From Centropus unirufus (Eukaryota > Chordata > Aves > Cuculiformes > Centropidae): a stretch of 64,000 nt of DNA. Of the stretch, positions 8,301 through 22,400 are shown one piece after another. The notes beneath the pieces are model-generated. The model searched no databases. It was not told the DNA's origin and saw only the letters and a program-made list of their open reading frames with translations. Position numbers and translations under genes: made by a program. Numbering within the stretch: position 1 is the first letter of the stretch; each line of letters begins with the position of its first letter. The stretch covers positions 867,663 through 931,662 of the forward strand of contig VYZI01000040.1 in assembly GCA_013397695.1 (NCBI GenBank). The letters are read 5' to 3'.

Positions 8301-11268
8301 ATTTAGGTAAATGTGACCTGACCTTCTTCAGCAGACACAGCAAACAGAAGAGGTGAGGTGTTGCTCTACAAACACTGGTAAACAATTAACCAGAGTGGAG
8401 GGAAAAGATTGTGGTCATTAGCTAATGTGAACAGAACACGAGGCAGTGACCCACAGCTGAGTCAAAGCAAGGTGCTGTGTGTAGAGTAGGTTGGTTGTTT
8501 TCTTTATTACTCTTCAGACCAAACTCAGAGGTCTGTTTTTGTTTTTTTTTTTCTGCAGTTTACCTGTTCTGGAGCCTGGAGTTCATGCTTTTAAGCTCCT
8601 GTTTTCACTTTGATATTCCTAGACACGCCTAAATGGTTGATGAGAAGGTAGCACTTTGAGGACTAGTCTGTGTTCCCCATCAGCACTTCGGAACAGCATG
8701 AGAACAAGAAGTATAGACAGAAAGTTCTTTTTTTCAGGCAGATGTACTGCAGAATATCTTCCTGAAATCTGTGTACCCTCACCTTGAAAGCAATTATATA
8801 TTCCATTTCCATAACTGACACTGGACTGTTGATTCTGTCTCTCTCTCAGTGCTTTAATTAAGAGTGATGATCTTCTAATTCCTGGCCTATTTGCAACCAG
8901 CCTATTGTGCGTGTTTCCTTATGTGTCAGTGTTGTCTTTCTACTTTAAATAGGTCTTTTTGCTCCCTGATGCTTAGCTGCTGAATGTATTTATGAACAAA
9001 ACATATGTTCACTTTCAGCTTATTCTTGGGTGAGTGTATTAGCAAAAAATTAAACATAATTTCCACAAAAGGCTCACATGAACAGTCTGCTTAACAGTAC
9101 ACGAGAGTATTATTAGGAGTTATAAGTCCTAATTGAATAGATGTTCCATGGTTTCTCATCTAGCAAATATCACTTATGGGTTTTTAAGGTATTTAAGAGC
9201 ACTTGGCCTATAGAGGCTAAATGTTTTCCTTCAAACAGATAACAGTCTTAATTTTTATGCTACCTAAACTTTAGGGTGGCTACTTTTCAAGCAGTGCATA
9301 AAGTCTTCCATGGTTTAGAAGACCTGAATTGCTAGTCTTAAAAGAAAAATAAGTTAGGTAGCTCTCCAAACCTTTCTTTCTAAATTCAACTAAGAAATAA
9401 ACAGAAAATAACATCTTCTTTGTGAAGAGTCTTTGGGAAAGGTGGGTTTTAGGGTGACTATCCTCATAAGGAGTAGTAAATACGAGGAACTAGGACATGT
9501 CTGATGCCAAGTTATAGCTTTTAGGAAGTTCACTGACTGCTTCCAGAGGTGGAGGATCTGTAATTGCTGTGATTAATGGTGATGAAAGCAGCTTGAGCTA
9601 AGAAAACAAAATTTGTGTTGTCCAGCATTTTATCATTTTCGTATGACTATTTCTTCATTTTTGCTGTTGCTAATAGTGACGATTACTTAACAGTGCATTA
9701 ATCTGGGAAATTAATTCAGACCAACTTGGAAAGCTGTGATGAAAGGAATCCAATGTGAACCAATCATTTTGTGATGCGAGAGACTGAAGGACTAATGATT
9801 GCTAGAAATAGGTGGACTAGCTCTTCACAAGGACACCAGCTCCTTGTGAAGCTTAGTAAAAGTACACTGAATTTGATTATAATTGCAAGCTTCCTTAGAA
9901 GAATGCAAAAAAATATATTTCTAAACAGCTCTGCCAATTAGACATAGGGTTGGTTTGCCTGGAGCGCTTGTGAAACTGCCTTTTCTGGGAATTAGTCACA
10001 GCAAGACTAGACAAGGAGTTGTGTGGAAACCTCAGCCAAGAACGGCAGACCTTTGTTTAGAATAACTGCATGGCCCAGGGTATCTTTTCCAACTCTTTAA
10101 CATCTCTGCTCTGACTTTGTGTGAAATGCATTATGTGGGTTGTAAGTTTTGTAAAGGGTTTCTGTTTAATGCCACAGTACCCCATTCCAGGGTGCGTGAG
10201 AGGAAGAAAACCCACCTAACTGTTGCTGCAAGAATAGAGAGCTTTCCTATTAACAAGGGCATGGGAGGAACCTTTTGGCCCTTGCAGCCTGACTTATTTG
10301 TTTGATGCCATGACATTGGATAGTGATCTGATTGTGTCTGTCATTCCGAGAAGTGGGAATCACTGTTGATACTCCCCTTCCCCCGCCATTAACATAAGCT
10401 AAAAAATGAGATATAATGTCTGAAATGCATATGGCCAGGACTGTTTGAGGGCAAAATGAACTGTGGCCTTCTTTGGAAAAGAAGGAAATAAACATAGTCA
10501 TTAAAGAGTCAGCACTGTTACCAGTAGTGAACCTTTACTCACTGTTCCCACCTATTGTTATTTGAAATATCCCATTTCCTGTTTTCAGGAACTGTTGCCA
10601 GTGGGCAGGATTCAGATCTCATTCACATCAGCGTAACTCTGGTAGCTTCGGAAGATCAGCAGAGAAAAGGAAATGAAAAGCAAGTGACTATGATGAAGTA
10701 ATCCTAAATTTTCACTGAAGTGCTCTTGGTTTAGTCTCAGTCAGTGTCAGAACTCAGCCGGGTGCATGAGAAATCAGGGAAATTACTATCTGCTGTGTGA
10801 GCCCCAAGACAGGCTCCATCAATATAGTCACGTTATTGTCATTATTGCTACTGTGCACTAGGATGATAGCAATAATAAAATAAGGATATTTACTCTGTAA
10901 GTATCTGAGATGAATGGGTATGTATACACACACATAATAACTAGTTACTTGTTGATTCACGGAAGCTTCTTGGATCCTCACTGTGAGGCTGCAAAGTTGT
11001 AAGGAACATACAAATGACTGTGTAAAAGAGTAGAGTATTTTTTCTTGAGAGTTTCTATTCTAGCCTGGTGAGAAAAAAAATAAAACCACCAAAATCACGA
11101 AAAAAAAAAAGCCTTTGTTAAAAATGTGGGAGAAGGGATTTATTATCTGAATGCTATAATGTGGAAAGAGAAATTCAGAGGCAATTGGAGGATCAGACCC
11201 ACAGATACCTCTAAACTCTCGGTCATCTTTCTCTACAGAGAAATTTATCGGAAATATAAATGCCTGTA
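5346..11268. other. gene-free stretch
   Basis: AT-rich, mostly unique sequence with scattered A/T runs (for example 5600-5632 just after the CpG island, and 8535-8552). No open frame here exceeds about 85 codons or shows a domain. A short fragment near 10605-10655 is noted separately. I see no RNA gene. Confidence 0.6.
10605..10655 (+). repeat. fragment of an unnamed ancient interspersed repeat
   Basis: The segment reads like GATTCAGATCTCATTCACAT followed by CAGCGTAACTCTGG. From memory, sauropsid genomes hold many copies of a GATCTCA..TACACCAGTGTAACTC-type sequence. A second copy-like segment lies at about 44932-45015. The family name is unknown to me. Confidence 0.35.
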
Positions 11269-11269
11269 A

Positions 11270-11470
11270 AGCATTGTGAATCCTTGGTTAGTATTATCTC
11301 TGGGTCTCAGTTCCCTCACTGTAAGAAGGACAGTTATTCCTTTTTTCAGTCTATGCCAACTGTAAGCTTTGGCCCAAAATCACAAAGAGAGATTATGGCA
11401 GAGCCAAGGAATGAACTCAGATCTTATGAGTCCTAATTCAAGCTTGTTATCATAAGCTCATCTTTCATTT
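11270..11470 (-). repeat. MIR/CORE-SINE-like remnant
   Basis: The clearest part is 11369-11430, with CCCAAAATCACAAAGAGAGA, then GGCAGAGCCA and GAACTCAGATCTTATGAGTC. This follows the reversed head of a MIR-type SINE (ccaaggtcacac..ggcagagcc.ggaa..gaac.cagatct..tgagtcc). The flanking 11270-11340 also contains a CTCAGTTCCCTCACTGTAAG block typical of these elements but in the opposite sense, so the copy is rearranged or that match is chance. It is heavily diverged. Confidence 0.4.
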
Positions 11471-11471
11471 G

Positions 11472-14400
11472 CTTCTAAATAATGACCAAAGCGTTAGTCC
11501 TATGCCTATACATTTGCAACCTGATAGAGTTCTTATCTGTGGTGGTAATTTCGTTTCCTGCTGGCGTTTTGAAGCATTTTTAAAGCTTTCCCCCCACTGC
11601 TTTTTTTTTTTTCCCAACGGATAAGCAGCTTCCTTCAAGGTTTCTCCAGGAAATCTTGCCTGCCTCTTTAGAGGTGTATGCTGTGTGATTTTCACCTGGT
11701 ACAGGAGTCATCTACTATAATTTTTAATTACGTGGTGCTTTTTTCTGTCTTCTTTAGCTGTCATTGTATCTAATCCTTCTCCCTCAAAAATATGTAGACA
11801 TTTTTTTTAAGATCTCCTAGAAGATTTTTGCCAATTTTTTTTTTCTGTAGTTGAGCAACTTTTGAGTTTAAATGCTCCAGATAATTTTCTATTTGCAAGG
11901 GGCAAAGAAGTTAATATGCATACACAAAAGCCAAAAAGCTTTCTCTCTAGATATTTTCCATCATCTTGCAGTTTATGAAAATAATTAATCTAGGAATTTT
12001 TTTAAATCTCATTTGGCATTCCTTTTGAAATCATGAATTTCAGAGGCATGAGAGAAATCAAAAGTTTTGTTCTTTGAAGCAAGTATGTCACCTTGTTTTT
12101 CTAACTTGAGAGAACATTCTTAGCTAGATGACCTTTTTAGTATTACCTGATTTAATATAAAATCACGCTTGTTTTATAGAATGTTGCTGGACCTCTGAGC
12201 AAATTATGCCTACATGTTGTAAATCAAATTTAAATAGAAGGGCTTTCTTATTCTTTCTAAATGTCATTGTTAAGAATATCTTCAGTGCAACAGGATCTTT
12301 AAGAATTGACCTGATTTTTGAGTCTTGTCCACCTGAAACCTAATCCGTCACAATGAATGTGGAAAAAATTTTGTTCAAAACATTGCACACATGAAAAGAA
12401 TTAGCCACCCATCCTGCACAAGTGAGTTGCTAAGCATATACACAGTGATAACCCAAACTATGCAATAGTCAGCAAATTAAAATACAATGCCTACAGAAGT
12501 GGTCATGCCAGGAAAAAGAAACTGAGGTTTTTGCTTCTATACTTATTATTATTCCTTGTTTAAGATGTGGTAACACCTAAATTCAACAGTAATGCTGATC
12601 CTATTGGGCTATGAGATGTGAACATACACTAAGTGACAGTCTCCATCCCCGAAAGATTAGATAAATGTGACTTTAATTAAGGCTGATTGGTCCTTTTACC
12701 GAGTGTATTTCTGGTTACGACATGTTAATTATGACTGCACTTTTCCCAGTTTTGTCTATAGCTGTTGTTAGAGATGTTTTTAGGGGAGAGGATGGAACAT
12801 AGCAAGTTCCCAGGATTAAGAGGGGTCCCAACTTGGCTAAGTCATGTAGCAGTAGGAATGTGCTGCTGCTGAAGGGCTTCACAAGCATGGCACTGCTGCT
12901 GGCTGAAAGCTGGAGATGCTCAGTGTCACTGCATTTGAATGTTTAGTTTTTTTATAAGGCTGGACTCATGAGTTGACTTGAAGACCTCATAGTATTAGCC
13001 AAGCAGTAAAGACAGATACATCCACACAGGCAATCTCTTGCCTGACCAGACTATTTTTTTTAAAAAAGATAAGACAGGCAGGGCAGGATGAAAGGAATGT
13101 AACGTGTTCCTAATTTACAGACTGGAAGATCTGAAACACCAAAAGTGTGTCTACATGGGGAGATAAACATTGCAGAGAGATTCTTCCATGGAAATATCTC
13201 CAGCTAACTGACAAGCAGTATTTGTGTCCAGATGAACAGATGGCTTTAGCTTCACCGTGATTCATAATTGCTACGTGGTGGGAATCTCCTCTGAAGTACA
13301 AGCTTTGGGGGTCTCTGTCCTTTGCTCCTTCATGCTGTTGCTGCACCCAAAACATTGCAGAATTGCTCTCTAGCTTTTGACTGATGGACACAGTATTATT
13401 TTTTAGAGATGTAGGCAGCAACTGTTGAAAAGACCATGTTTCTTTTAGCAAGGTTGTCTTATAATTCGAAAGAGTATCTGTCTAAACATGATCACAAGGG
13501 AGAAGTTGTCGTAGAATTAAAAAGAATAACTGGTCAGAGTGTCATGGAAAGCGATGTGGGAAGCGAAGCATGAAAATGTTGGGTATTGTAAGGTCCCTTC
13601 TTGTTCGAGAGAGTGTAAAAATATCTGAGTGTTTGAAGACATGAACACACAATGGGGCATGTGTACGGATAATTAACATACCATCAATCGCCTGCCTCCA
13701 TCAACTATAACTCACAGCCTGTGGTGCCTCTGTACATTTGTAAAGTATCAGATGGTGCTTTAAATGCAGCTGCACAAATTAAAATTACACAAAAATTGAA
13801 AAAAAACACAATTAAATGTAAATGAAGTCTCCTGGAGATTTTTCAGAAATAGAAACACTGCTTGCTCGAATAAAATGCCTTTTAATCCAGTGGCTTTCAA
13901 TCTTCTCAAATCCCTGTGGGATGAAAAGATGAGCCTTTTTGGTGTACTTGGAAGGTTAATGCATGTGGATTCTGGATATAGTTTTGTAGTGAAAAAGATT
14001 TCTTACTGAAAATGTGTTATGGAAAGTGTTTTTAAAAGGGCACTAGTCTGAGCCCTTCTATGAGTTAATACAGTTCTTCACAAAGACTAAATGTGATTTT
14101 TTTTTATTAGCTACCGTCTAAGCAACTGAAATATTGTACTATGAATATCAACCACAGGTAAATAGCTCCTGCAAACACTAAACCCAGGTGTGACAAGCTG
14201 GCTTTGTGACTTTCTTTGTCAGAAAGTTACGTTCAGCAATAGCTCTTGTATCTGAGCGATTGTTGGAGTAGCTTCAGACATCAGCACCAGTAGCCTAATC
14301 TCCCCCATTGCCAAAGGAAGGATACTTAGAACAACCTCTTCAACCAGCATAAGTGGTAGTGCTTGTCTCACCAAGGGAAAAGGTCTTTGGCAGGACTGTT

Positions 14401-15468
14401 ATCTAACTCTCAGTGTGCATCCCAGGGCGTAATAGTGCCCTAAAACACAAACTTCCCACCTCAAACTGTCACCCAAACCAGCGTCCTTTCCAGTCTATTC
14501 AGTTACTTCCTACAATGTTTCAGTGTTGCTTTAGGTTTGGGTTTTTTTCAGTCTTAAGACACATGCGTGAATCTGTCATCCATGCTTCAGTCTTGAAATG
14601 ACAGATGGAACATTAGTTTTCATACCAGGAGTCTGTAGTAGGACAGAGTTAGATAAATACACGATGTGTAATTCTTTCATCCATCCTAATCTCACTGGAT
14701 ATACTTTTATTTCAGTGCAATTGCAGTGGTATGGAACACTTATAAACAATCTCTAGAGCAACAAACACTATGAAATTACTTTTCTAGTGAAAATTCAATA
14801 TGATGGCAACTCTTAGTATGATATTTCATTATTTGTAAAACTCTTTTTCCCCTAGCCCCTTAAAAGTTCTGCATGTGCCTAACTACATCTGACACATGAC
14901 TCTAAAAACTTTAACAATATTTGTTTTTAATTTTAAGACCTTTTTTTTCTGGAAGCAAGTGAACAGCTGAAAATCTGAGTTCCACCAGGAAAAATAGGCT
15001 GTCACTGCCTTTTTACATTTGAGAAGATCCTGAAGTGGCAACCAAGGTACCTTTCAAGGACTCCAAACCTGGAAGCCCAAACCCAGCAACACTAACACAT
15101 TTGTGATGTGAAAAATACTGATTTTCAGAACAGTAGCATGAATTTTAAGAAATCTAATGTTATATAGGTTTTATTTAATTTATCTGTTGGAAATTGTTTT
15201 TATTAATACAAATGTCATCAATCATTGTGCTATATATTTCACTGCATTTCTTCTGAGATCATTGGGAATCTTTTCAGATTTTAATAGGATCTCTATCAGA
15301 TTAAAAATACATAACTATGATCCTTCTGCTGGCTTCTATAGAGTCCTCTGGTGTCTAATTTAAATTTCATTAGGCTAACATGATATCATCAATTAGACAT
15401 TTCACTGATAAGAGAATAGGTATAATCATATCAAGAAAAAAAAAAAGCATTTTCTCAAGGGAACTCTG
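11472..15468. other. gene-free stretch
   Basis: AT-rich unique sequence. The largest frame (13110-13451, minus, 113 codons) has no recognisable motif. Several T-runs occur (11600-11613, 11835-11845, 14098-14106). No RNA gene or clear repeat was seen. Confidence 0.6.
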
Positions 15469-15469
15469 A

Positions 15470-16210
15470 CAGATCTAATTTTCCTTGACTTCATGAAAAT
15501 ATTTGAATTGATATGATGTGGGGAATTATTATGAATATTTCCAATTCTGACCTTGGCATAAGTAGGAATGTAGTAATGAAATATACCAATGGCACAAAGC
15601 TGGGAGATGTTGTCGATACAGAGATGGATTGTCCTGTAATACCACAGAAAAAGAAATGGCCTTGAGGGCTGGGGTAATATCAATGGAAAGAAGAAAACAG
15701 TATGAAATTCAGGGTCATGCACTTTTGTACCAGCCCCAAGGATTTATTTTGCACTGCAGGAGATCATCAGTTAGACTTGACAGAAGAACGAATAGGCTGT
15801 TTAATCACTGATCATGAGATCACCTGATTGTGAGATCACCTGGTTCAGTAGAGGAATTTCAGCCAGTGGCAGGAAGGTAAATGAAGTCGTGGGGTGCTAT
15901 AGGCATTTCCAGAGATAGATGATAATGCTGTAAGTTAGGTAATGTCTGGAACAGCGTATCTAACTGTGGTCTTCTATGTTTAGGAAATGCACTCTGTGTG
16001 AAAGTTAAAAGAAAATAAAAAGTTATGCTCATTTGCTTATTTAGCCAAAGAGAATAAAAGAGGGTATAGATTTTTGTTGTCTGAATGAAGGGGAAGAAAC
16101 ATCAGAGAGGAAAAATTAATTAACAGATTTGACAGGCACAATAGGAGTTGCATAGAAAGTAGTTATGGAAAGGTCGAGATTGGTAACTGGGGTGGCTTAC
16201 GTTAGTAGTT
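15470..16210 (+). mobile_element. degraded CR1-type LINE (3' reverse-transcriptase portion)
   Basis: A run of nucleotide blocks follows the order of the 3' part of CR1 LINEs as known from birds and turtles: GGCACAAAGCTGGGAGATGT (15591-15610), a CTGTAATACCACAGAAAAAG block, TGGCCTTGAGGGCTGGGGTA (15658-15677), ATGAAATTCAGGGTCATGCA (15701-15720), then GTAAATGAAGTCGTGGGGTG, GGAACAGCGTATCTAA and TTAGCCAAAGAGAATAAAAG. It is riddled with indels and stops and no long reading frame survives, so it is a fossil. The orientation is plus. An internal 16-base-period duplication at 15815-15842 is noted separately. The ends are approximate. Confidence 0.75.
15815..15842 (+). repeat. two-copy tandem duplication, 16-bp period
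   Basis: The 12-mer TGAGATCACCTG occurs at 15815-15826 and again at 15831-15842, inside the CR1 fossil. It is probably a local slippage duplication after insertion. Confidence 0.85.
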
Positions 16211-16357
16211 TAGATTGGTATAAGAGGTCACCCAGGTACTCCCCCAGGGTGACCATTGGACAGTTCAGTTTCCATCACAACAACTGCAAACAAGGATGCA
16301 TGTTAAGTCTTGCAGTAGGGGTAGTGGAACAACAATGCTGTTAATTAGCAATAAAAA

Positions 16358-16490
16358 AGGAGGCAGTCCTGCTGGATTAAGCCAATGGTGCATAAAGTTC
16401 AGTATTCTCTCTTTATGTCTATGTAGGCCCCTTCCAGCCATCCTGTATGTTGCAGCCCTGAGCAGGAGCAAATATCTGCCTTTGCTGGAC
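16358..16490 (+). repeat. interspersed-repeat fragment with a CCTGCTGGATTAAGCCAATGG-like block
   Basis: Starting shortly after the CR1 fossil, the sequence runs GGCAGTCCTGCTGGATTAAG, CCAATGGTGCATAAAGTTCA, GTATTCTCTC. This resembles the CCTGCTGGATCAGGCCAA.GGTCCAT.TAGCCCAGTATCCTGTC-type repeat seen in many sauropsid genomes. It may belong to the same CR1 insertion or to a separate SINE-like element. The assignment is from memory and uncertain. Confidence 0.4.
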
Positions 16491-16491
16491 T

Positions 16492-19400
16492 CCTGTGATT
16501 ACCTGTGTCATGCTTTATATAACAAAAACCTTCAGCTATGTGACTCTCTTAATATTAAGATATGTTTATCTTCTTAAAAGCAAAATATGTTTCTGTAGTG
16601 TAGAAACTGGTATTGTGATGCTATCACTTTCTTTAATCGTCAAGCACTATTTGAAACAAATATGCATACAGTCAGTTTTTAAGATACATAGCAGACATAT
16701 TTCAGCCTTTAAGTAGGCTTTTTGCCTTCTGAAATGACCACTTGACTAGAGTTATTATTTCAGTTCTCACTTCTAGGCTTTATAAAAAAGCAAAGACCAG
16801 CCATGATTCCCTGGCAATTGTACATTACACAACACAGAAAAGGAAGAGAAGTTTTATGTCATTTGAAGTGCCATTGTTAAAAAGACAGTCAAGATTGTCC
16901 TTGTATGAGTTTCAGACAGCAGAGCTGGAGGCAGATCTGAGTTGGCACTTACTCACCTCCAACACACCTTAGTCTTTCAGACTCTCTCTGGGAGTGGATA
17001 TCCCATTGTCTAGCATCTTCTCTTCAATAAGACTGCTGGACTCATCAGGGTGACTGTTCGACATCATCACTGGCATTTTGCCTGTACGTGACACATGTAT
17101 TTGGATGTCATATTTCCCGTACAACTTTACTTTTAGAGCCATGACTCGCGTCCTTATTCTTTGGGAGATTCAGATAGTCATAAAGAACTCAGGAAATGTC
17201 ACTCTGGAAACTCCCAAATATTTGTTAAAACCCCCTCCCCCTTTCCGTTTTCATTCTTTACTTTTTGGTAAATAAGAGTTTCTTTTCTCTTTGGTCTATA
17301 ATATGTCACATTCCTCAAACCAAAACTAGGAATACTTTCATAAATAGAAGAGTTGCCTGTTTTCACTTCTGCTAGTAGTTAAGTATCATTTGTTGCAATC
17401 GTTTTAACAAGAACTGTATTGAATTTATTGAACTAATTCACAACATGCATTTATGACCATTATAGTATCTGTTCCACAGGTTCTTTTCAGAGATAGAAGC
17501 ATCATTGCTGTTTACAGCTGTGTATGATGTTTGCTCTTTCCCCCTTTTATGGCTAGCAGGAAGTATGTTTACATGCAGAACAAGAAATAGGCAACTCAGA
17601 GGAAGAACTGGAGCACAAAAGCCTGTTCCATAAGTTATATGGTTTTATAGCATTGAGTAAGTGTTAATAATCAGTAGTGGTATGTTTAGAACTTGGCAAA
17701 AGGTCCATTTTTCTCATTGACATCTAGAGTTTCTTGTAGGTGACGGACTTCTGGCTCATTGGTAAGACAATACTGAAAGAAATTCTAACATTTTCCAGGC
17801 ATGCACAACCTCAGATGACAGCCACCTCAAGAACTGAGTGAAGGGAGGTTGTCATATCTTTAAAAGTCAGTTTAATGTCTTTGGCTTTAGTTTGCCAGAA
17901 AGTCTTATGAACTCTGTATGTAAAGTAGAAAGGCTAAAGAATGTATCTAAGTTTTCATATTCCACGCTGTAACTTAGCTGTGTCCCATCTCCCTATTAGT
18001 ACTAATGTGTCCTATTTTAGGTTATGTTTTTGCTGGGAAAATAACCCTAACATGTGGAAGAAAGCCAGAAACACCATGCTAAAAAAGTTCTGGTCAGAAT
18101 GATCACAGATTGGGGAACATTGTAGTGCACAGCGGGAAGTGAGCTCCTATCTAGCCAGCAGGAAGCAGATTACTTGCTTATGGCAGTTGGCTTATGACCT
18201 TGTTGACTGTGGAAGTCGTTAGGAAGGCAAGACTTATGGACTGGTAAATCAAGGAAATGCATTAGGTATTGTAAATATCCCGAAACTGAAAAAAAAAATA
18301 AAGGTAACAACATCACAAATGTATATACCTGGGACAATATGTTGTCCTTATCGAATGTAACTTGTATAACCTCTCCCTAGCTTTACAAATCATTAATATT
18401 ATTAGTTGCTACTGTGCCTCATAATAAGCTTTAATAATACTCCATCCCACAAAGAATGCAAAAATAATAAGCCGTTTATTTGAAAAACTTACAACGTTTG
18501 CTACATCCCCAGGTCGTTGGGTCAGCCTGGCTGAAGGTGAAGCTGGGAATTTCACACTGTAACAAGCAGGTTACAGTTTATCTGTTCCTGTCAACTGGTG
18601 CTCCTGGCTGAATGTGCTAAATCAGAGCTCTGGAGTCTCTATTTCATTAAGAAATATAACATTGGGCTTGCAACTTGTCAGTTCCTAGATTAAGGCTTCA
18701 TGTATGATGGAGGCCCATTAAAACAGGAGTGCTTTTGAGAAGAACACATGCGAATGGAGAATTTGTAATCATAAAGCTGACATGGTGCCAATGGAAGATG
18801 GCAATATATTCATTCCTGTTGAATATAACGCAGAGGAAGCTGACTCTAAGCATTCATATATTAAATGTTGGGTCCCAGAAAAGCACAGCATTGGCTTTAA
18901 AGTAGTAAAATGTGGATAATAAGAAATATAAATTACTTTTATTATCCTTCAAGTGTTAAAACACTGGGGACTTGTGTTTTAAAGTCTGTCTGAGCAAATA
19001 GGAGATATGTAAAAAAATTATATCTATGTGTCTGAGTGTTCATGTACAAAATTGCAATTCTCAGACAGTAAGTTTTGTCAGATAATTGCAGTAGCATACT
19101 GTATCAGGAGACTAAATGTGGAATTGGAAGAGATTTGCAATAGAACTGAAGTTATGTTCATATTGTGTTCCATGGTTATACAGCTGGACAAAGAAACGTG
19201 GTTTCTTAAATTTAGTGTTAGGCTATGAATAGATAGTGAGCCTTTGTCCAGCACCTCAAGATGACTATCTAGTTAAAATCATCTGATACATAACGAAGCT
19301 AAGAAGGGGCAGCTAACTGAAATGTAGGCCGTGTTAGCAGTTAAACCCTGGAACAGAATGATAGAAATACCTTTCTTAAAATGTGCCACAGTATTTTGAA

Positions 19401-22400
19401 GATGTTTCAGTCCGATTGTCAGTATATTTAATAGGTATAACATTGGAGTTACTTCAGCTTCTGCAGTTTGAAATCAGAGAAGCACCCCCTGTGTTTAGTA
19501 GGTTTTGGCAGATTGTGGAACAAGATAGCTGTTTTTTTTTCCCACTGGAAGATAAAAATGCTGTTTGACAGAGCACAGAAAACCATGTTGCTTTAGCAGC
19601 AAAGTTATGAAATATGCTGGTTTAGTGGGCTGGAATTAGAAAATGCTGCCTGTGTCACAAGGAAGGTTACACCAGAATAATGAAGGGTGCTGATGTTTCT
19701 CAGGGTATATTTCATTTATCTCTTAATTGTAAATTCTTATTCATGGTAGTGGTTTTTCAAAGAAGTTTAATTTTTCCCACATCTACATAAGTAACGTTTT
19801 TATGGGAATGAAGAATGCTTTAGTCCTCCCTGTGTTTTTACAGGGCCTGTTGAGGGAAATTGTCCCGAGTTTTGTTTTTAATACCTAAAATTAGGCTCTG
19901 GGCACAGTATGGAGACAATAGATAAACACTGTTGCTATAGAGTTTTAAAGATACCCCCATGAACTACTTTTTTGCCTGCTCCCAGCCCAAGATAAAAAGC
20001 TGGTACTGTTATTTATATGTTATTTATACATTTGTATGGGATATTTCTGTCATTGTGATGTGGAGTATTATGCTTCCTTGGTATTTTAAAAATATAAAAC
20101 TGACAACAGATCAGGAAAATATTATGAAGATGACTAAATCCTTTTCTAGGAGAGCTGGTGGCATGTTTACTCTTTAACATCAGAGGAAGAATTTTAACTT
20201 GATTTGAACTGCTTCTCTTTGTGCAACCTTTATGCAGTGAACAGTGGCTAAAAGGTACTTGAAGCAAAACTGAGTACTATCAGTGTAGCATTTGAAGGAA
20301 AAATATTTTTTCTGTCTCCATGTAGTTGTGTGAGTTTACATCTAGTGCAAAAGATACACACAATAAGTAATAGTGCAAAAGCAGAGAAGGATAGGAACTG
20401 TTCTAGGTTAGGCTGGGTGCCAGGTATTAAGTAGATTTGGTTTATACTGATTTTAGGAGAGGCAACATCACATCATGTGCCATTTTTAAGTGACTGATGA
20501 AATATCATGTAATAGGCCATTACAACAAGGCATATATTTGCTTCAGCTGTAATGCCTGTGTGAAGTAGTTTTACTTTAGCTGTAACATTGACATCAGTCA
20601 TGTAATTGTTATGGAAAGTTACTGGTCCAGGCACAAATCTCCTCACTCATCCTCACTCATGATGATAGTGTAACTGGTGATACTTTACTCACCCATGTGG
20701 GAGAATTCTTGCCTAAGGGGGAGGAATTTTGTACAAGCAGAAAATTTAAGAGTTAAAAGGGCAAGAATTCTCCAGATGCCTTGGACTAAACTGAGTGGTT
20801 ATTCCTAACCATAAATGTTTAACTCCACTGCCTCAGCAAATCACTTTCAAAATAGGTATTTATTTTCAAACAAAACCAGTTGCCTTGTGAAACTGTTGGT
20901 TGGTTAGGGGAAAAAAAATGACCTAATGCTTCTGAATAAAATATCTGATCTCCTGTTGCCAAGGCTGAGTCACTTCCTGTTACAATAACAAGACTGTCAT
21001 CAGCAAACTTCTCTAGCCACAGTGCAGTTTTCCAGCGTATGCATGGCTTTATTTGTCTGTGTTGTTAGAAAGTTAGCATTGAAAAACATACCGTACTAAA
21101 TTTGGAGACAGCAGCTCTGTATTAAACTGCATTAGTGTCGGATCTCAGTTGCATTTACTCCTGACAGTATAATCTCTGATTTCTTCATGCAACATAATAT
21201 TATCCACCCAGCTGTGTACAGTAATGTAATTCTATCAAGGGATCCTGGACACAACATAATGCATTAATATCATCGGAGCTTCTCAACTGGAATTTGCAGG
21301 ATCATAGTCAGCTGTTTATTATTTACCGGAATGAGATTTGAAAAATACCTGGAAGTTCATTCCACTTGTCACCAAACAGATAACCTCTAGCATTTTCTTG
21401 GCTGTGATGGGCTTTAAAGATACGTTTCAATGATTTTTCAAAATATTAAACATGCAGTGGTTTTGGATGCAATTCAGCAGGATTTGCACTCACTCGGCTC
21501 TCAGGCAGAGGTGGTCTGCTTTTGCTGCAGAGCAGGAATTCGTTAGACCTTTTACGTAACAGGTCAGAATTCATTTCCTGGGCAAAATAAGTTGGCAGAA
21601 GCCCTTTCTGCACTTTAAATGAGTAGAAAATAAAGGCCCAATCCAGACTTTAGTTTCAGTAGTATTATTGTTTCCTCCCCTACCCACGTTTCAAATGTTA
21701 TTTGGGAGCAGTGTCTGCCAGGCTGTGTTCGGGATGAGGCATCAGATCTGTATGTGGATTTCAGTTACTGACTCACTGTGCAACATAAATGACTGTTACG
21801 AGCCTATTAATAAGTGATAGGGGGATGGGGAGTGTCTTAAACGTTCTTTGAGGTTTTCATCCTGGTCTTCTGCCCTAAAAACCAAGTGTCAACAGGTCCT
21901 CAAAATTAGAAGTCAATCAAAAAATTAACCTGCACTTTTTTTTTTTGTACCTCACTTTCCCCACCACCACCTCCATCCTGAGAAAGAGAAATGATAAAAC
22001 TTTTAAACTGATTTGATAGTCATAGACAAGCCGAACTGTACACACAGAGAACTCTAGTCTTTTGAAGTAAACAAAATATTCTCCCTACATTCTGGTTTTG
22101 TTTTACTCTGTTTACTATAGTTAATATTCATCCTGGAGATTCATTTATGCTAGTTCTTCCTGAGAGCCATGTGATGGATAGTCCTGGATATTCCACATCC
22201 CTTGAGCCTTATTTCTTCAGCCAAATCCCGGGGAGTCCAACTGAATAAACGTACTTGTGAAGTACTCACAAGAGGAATGGCATCACACTGGTCTAAAGTG
22301 TGCCAATTTGAACATCCTTCTCATCCTTCCACCCTCACAATCAAACTGCTATAATCATGGTGCAGAACAAGGATACTGTTAAGGGCTAGCCAAGCTTAAT

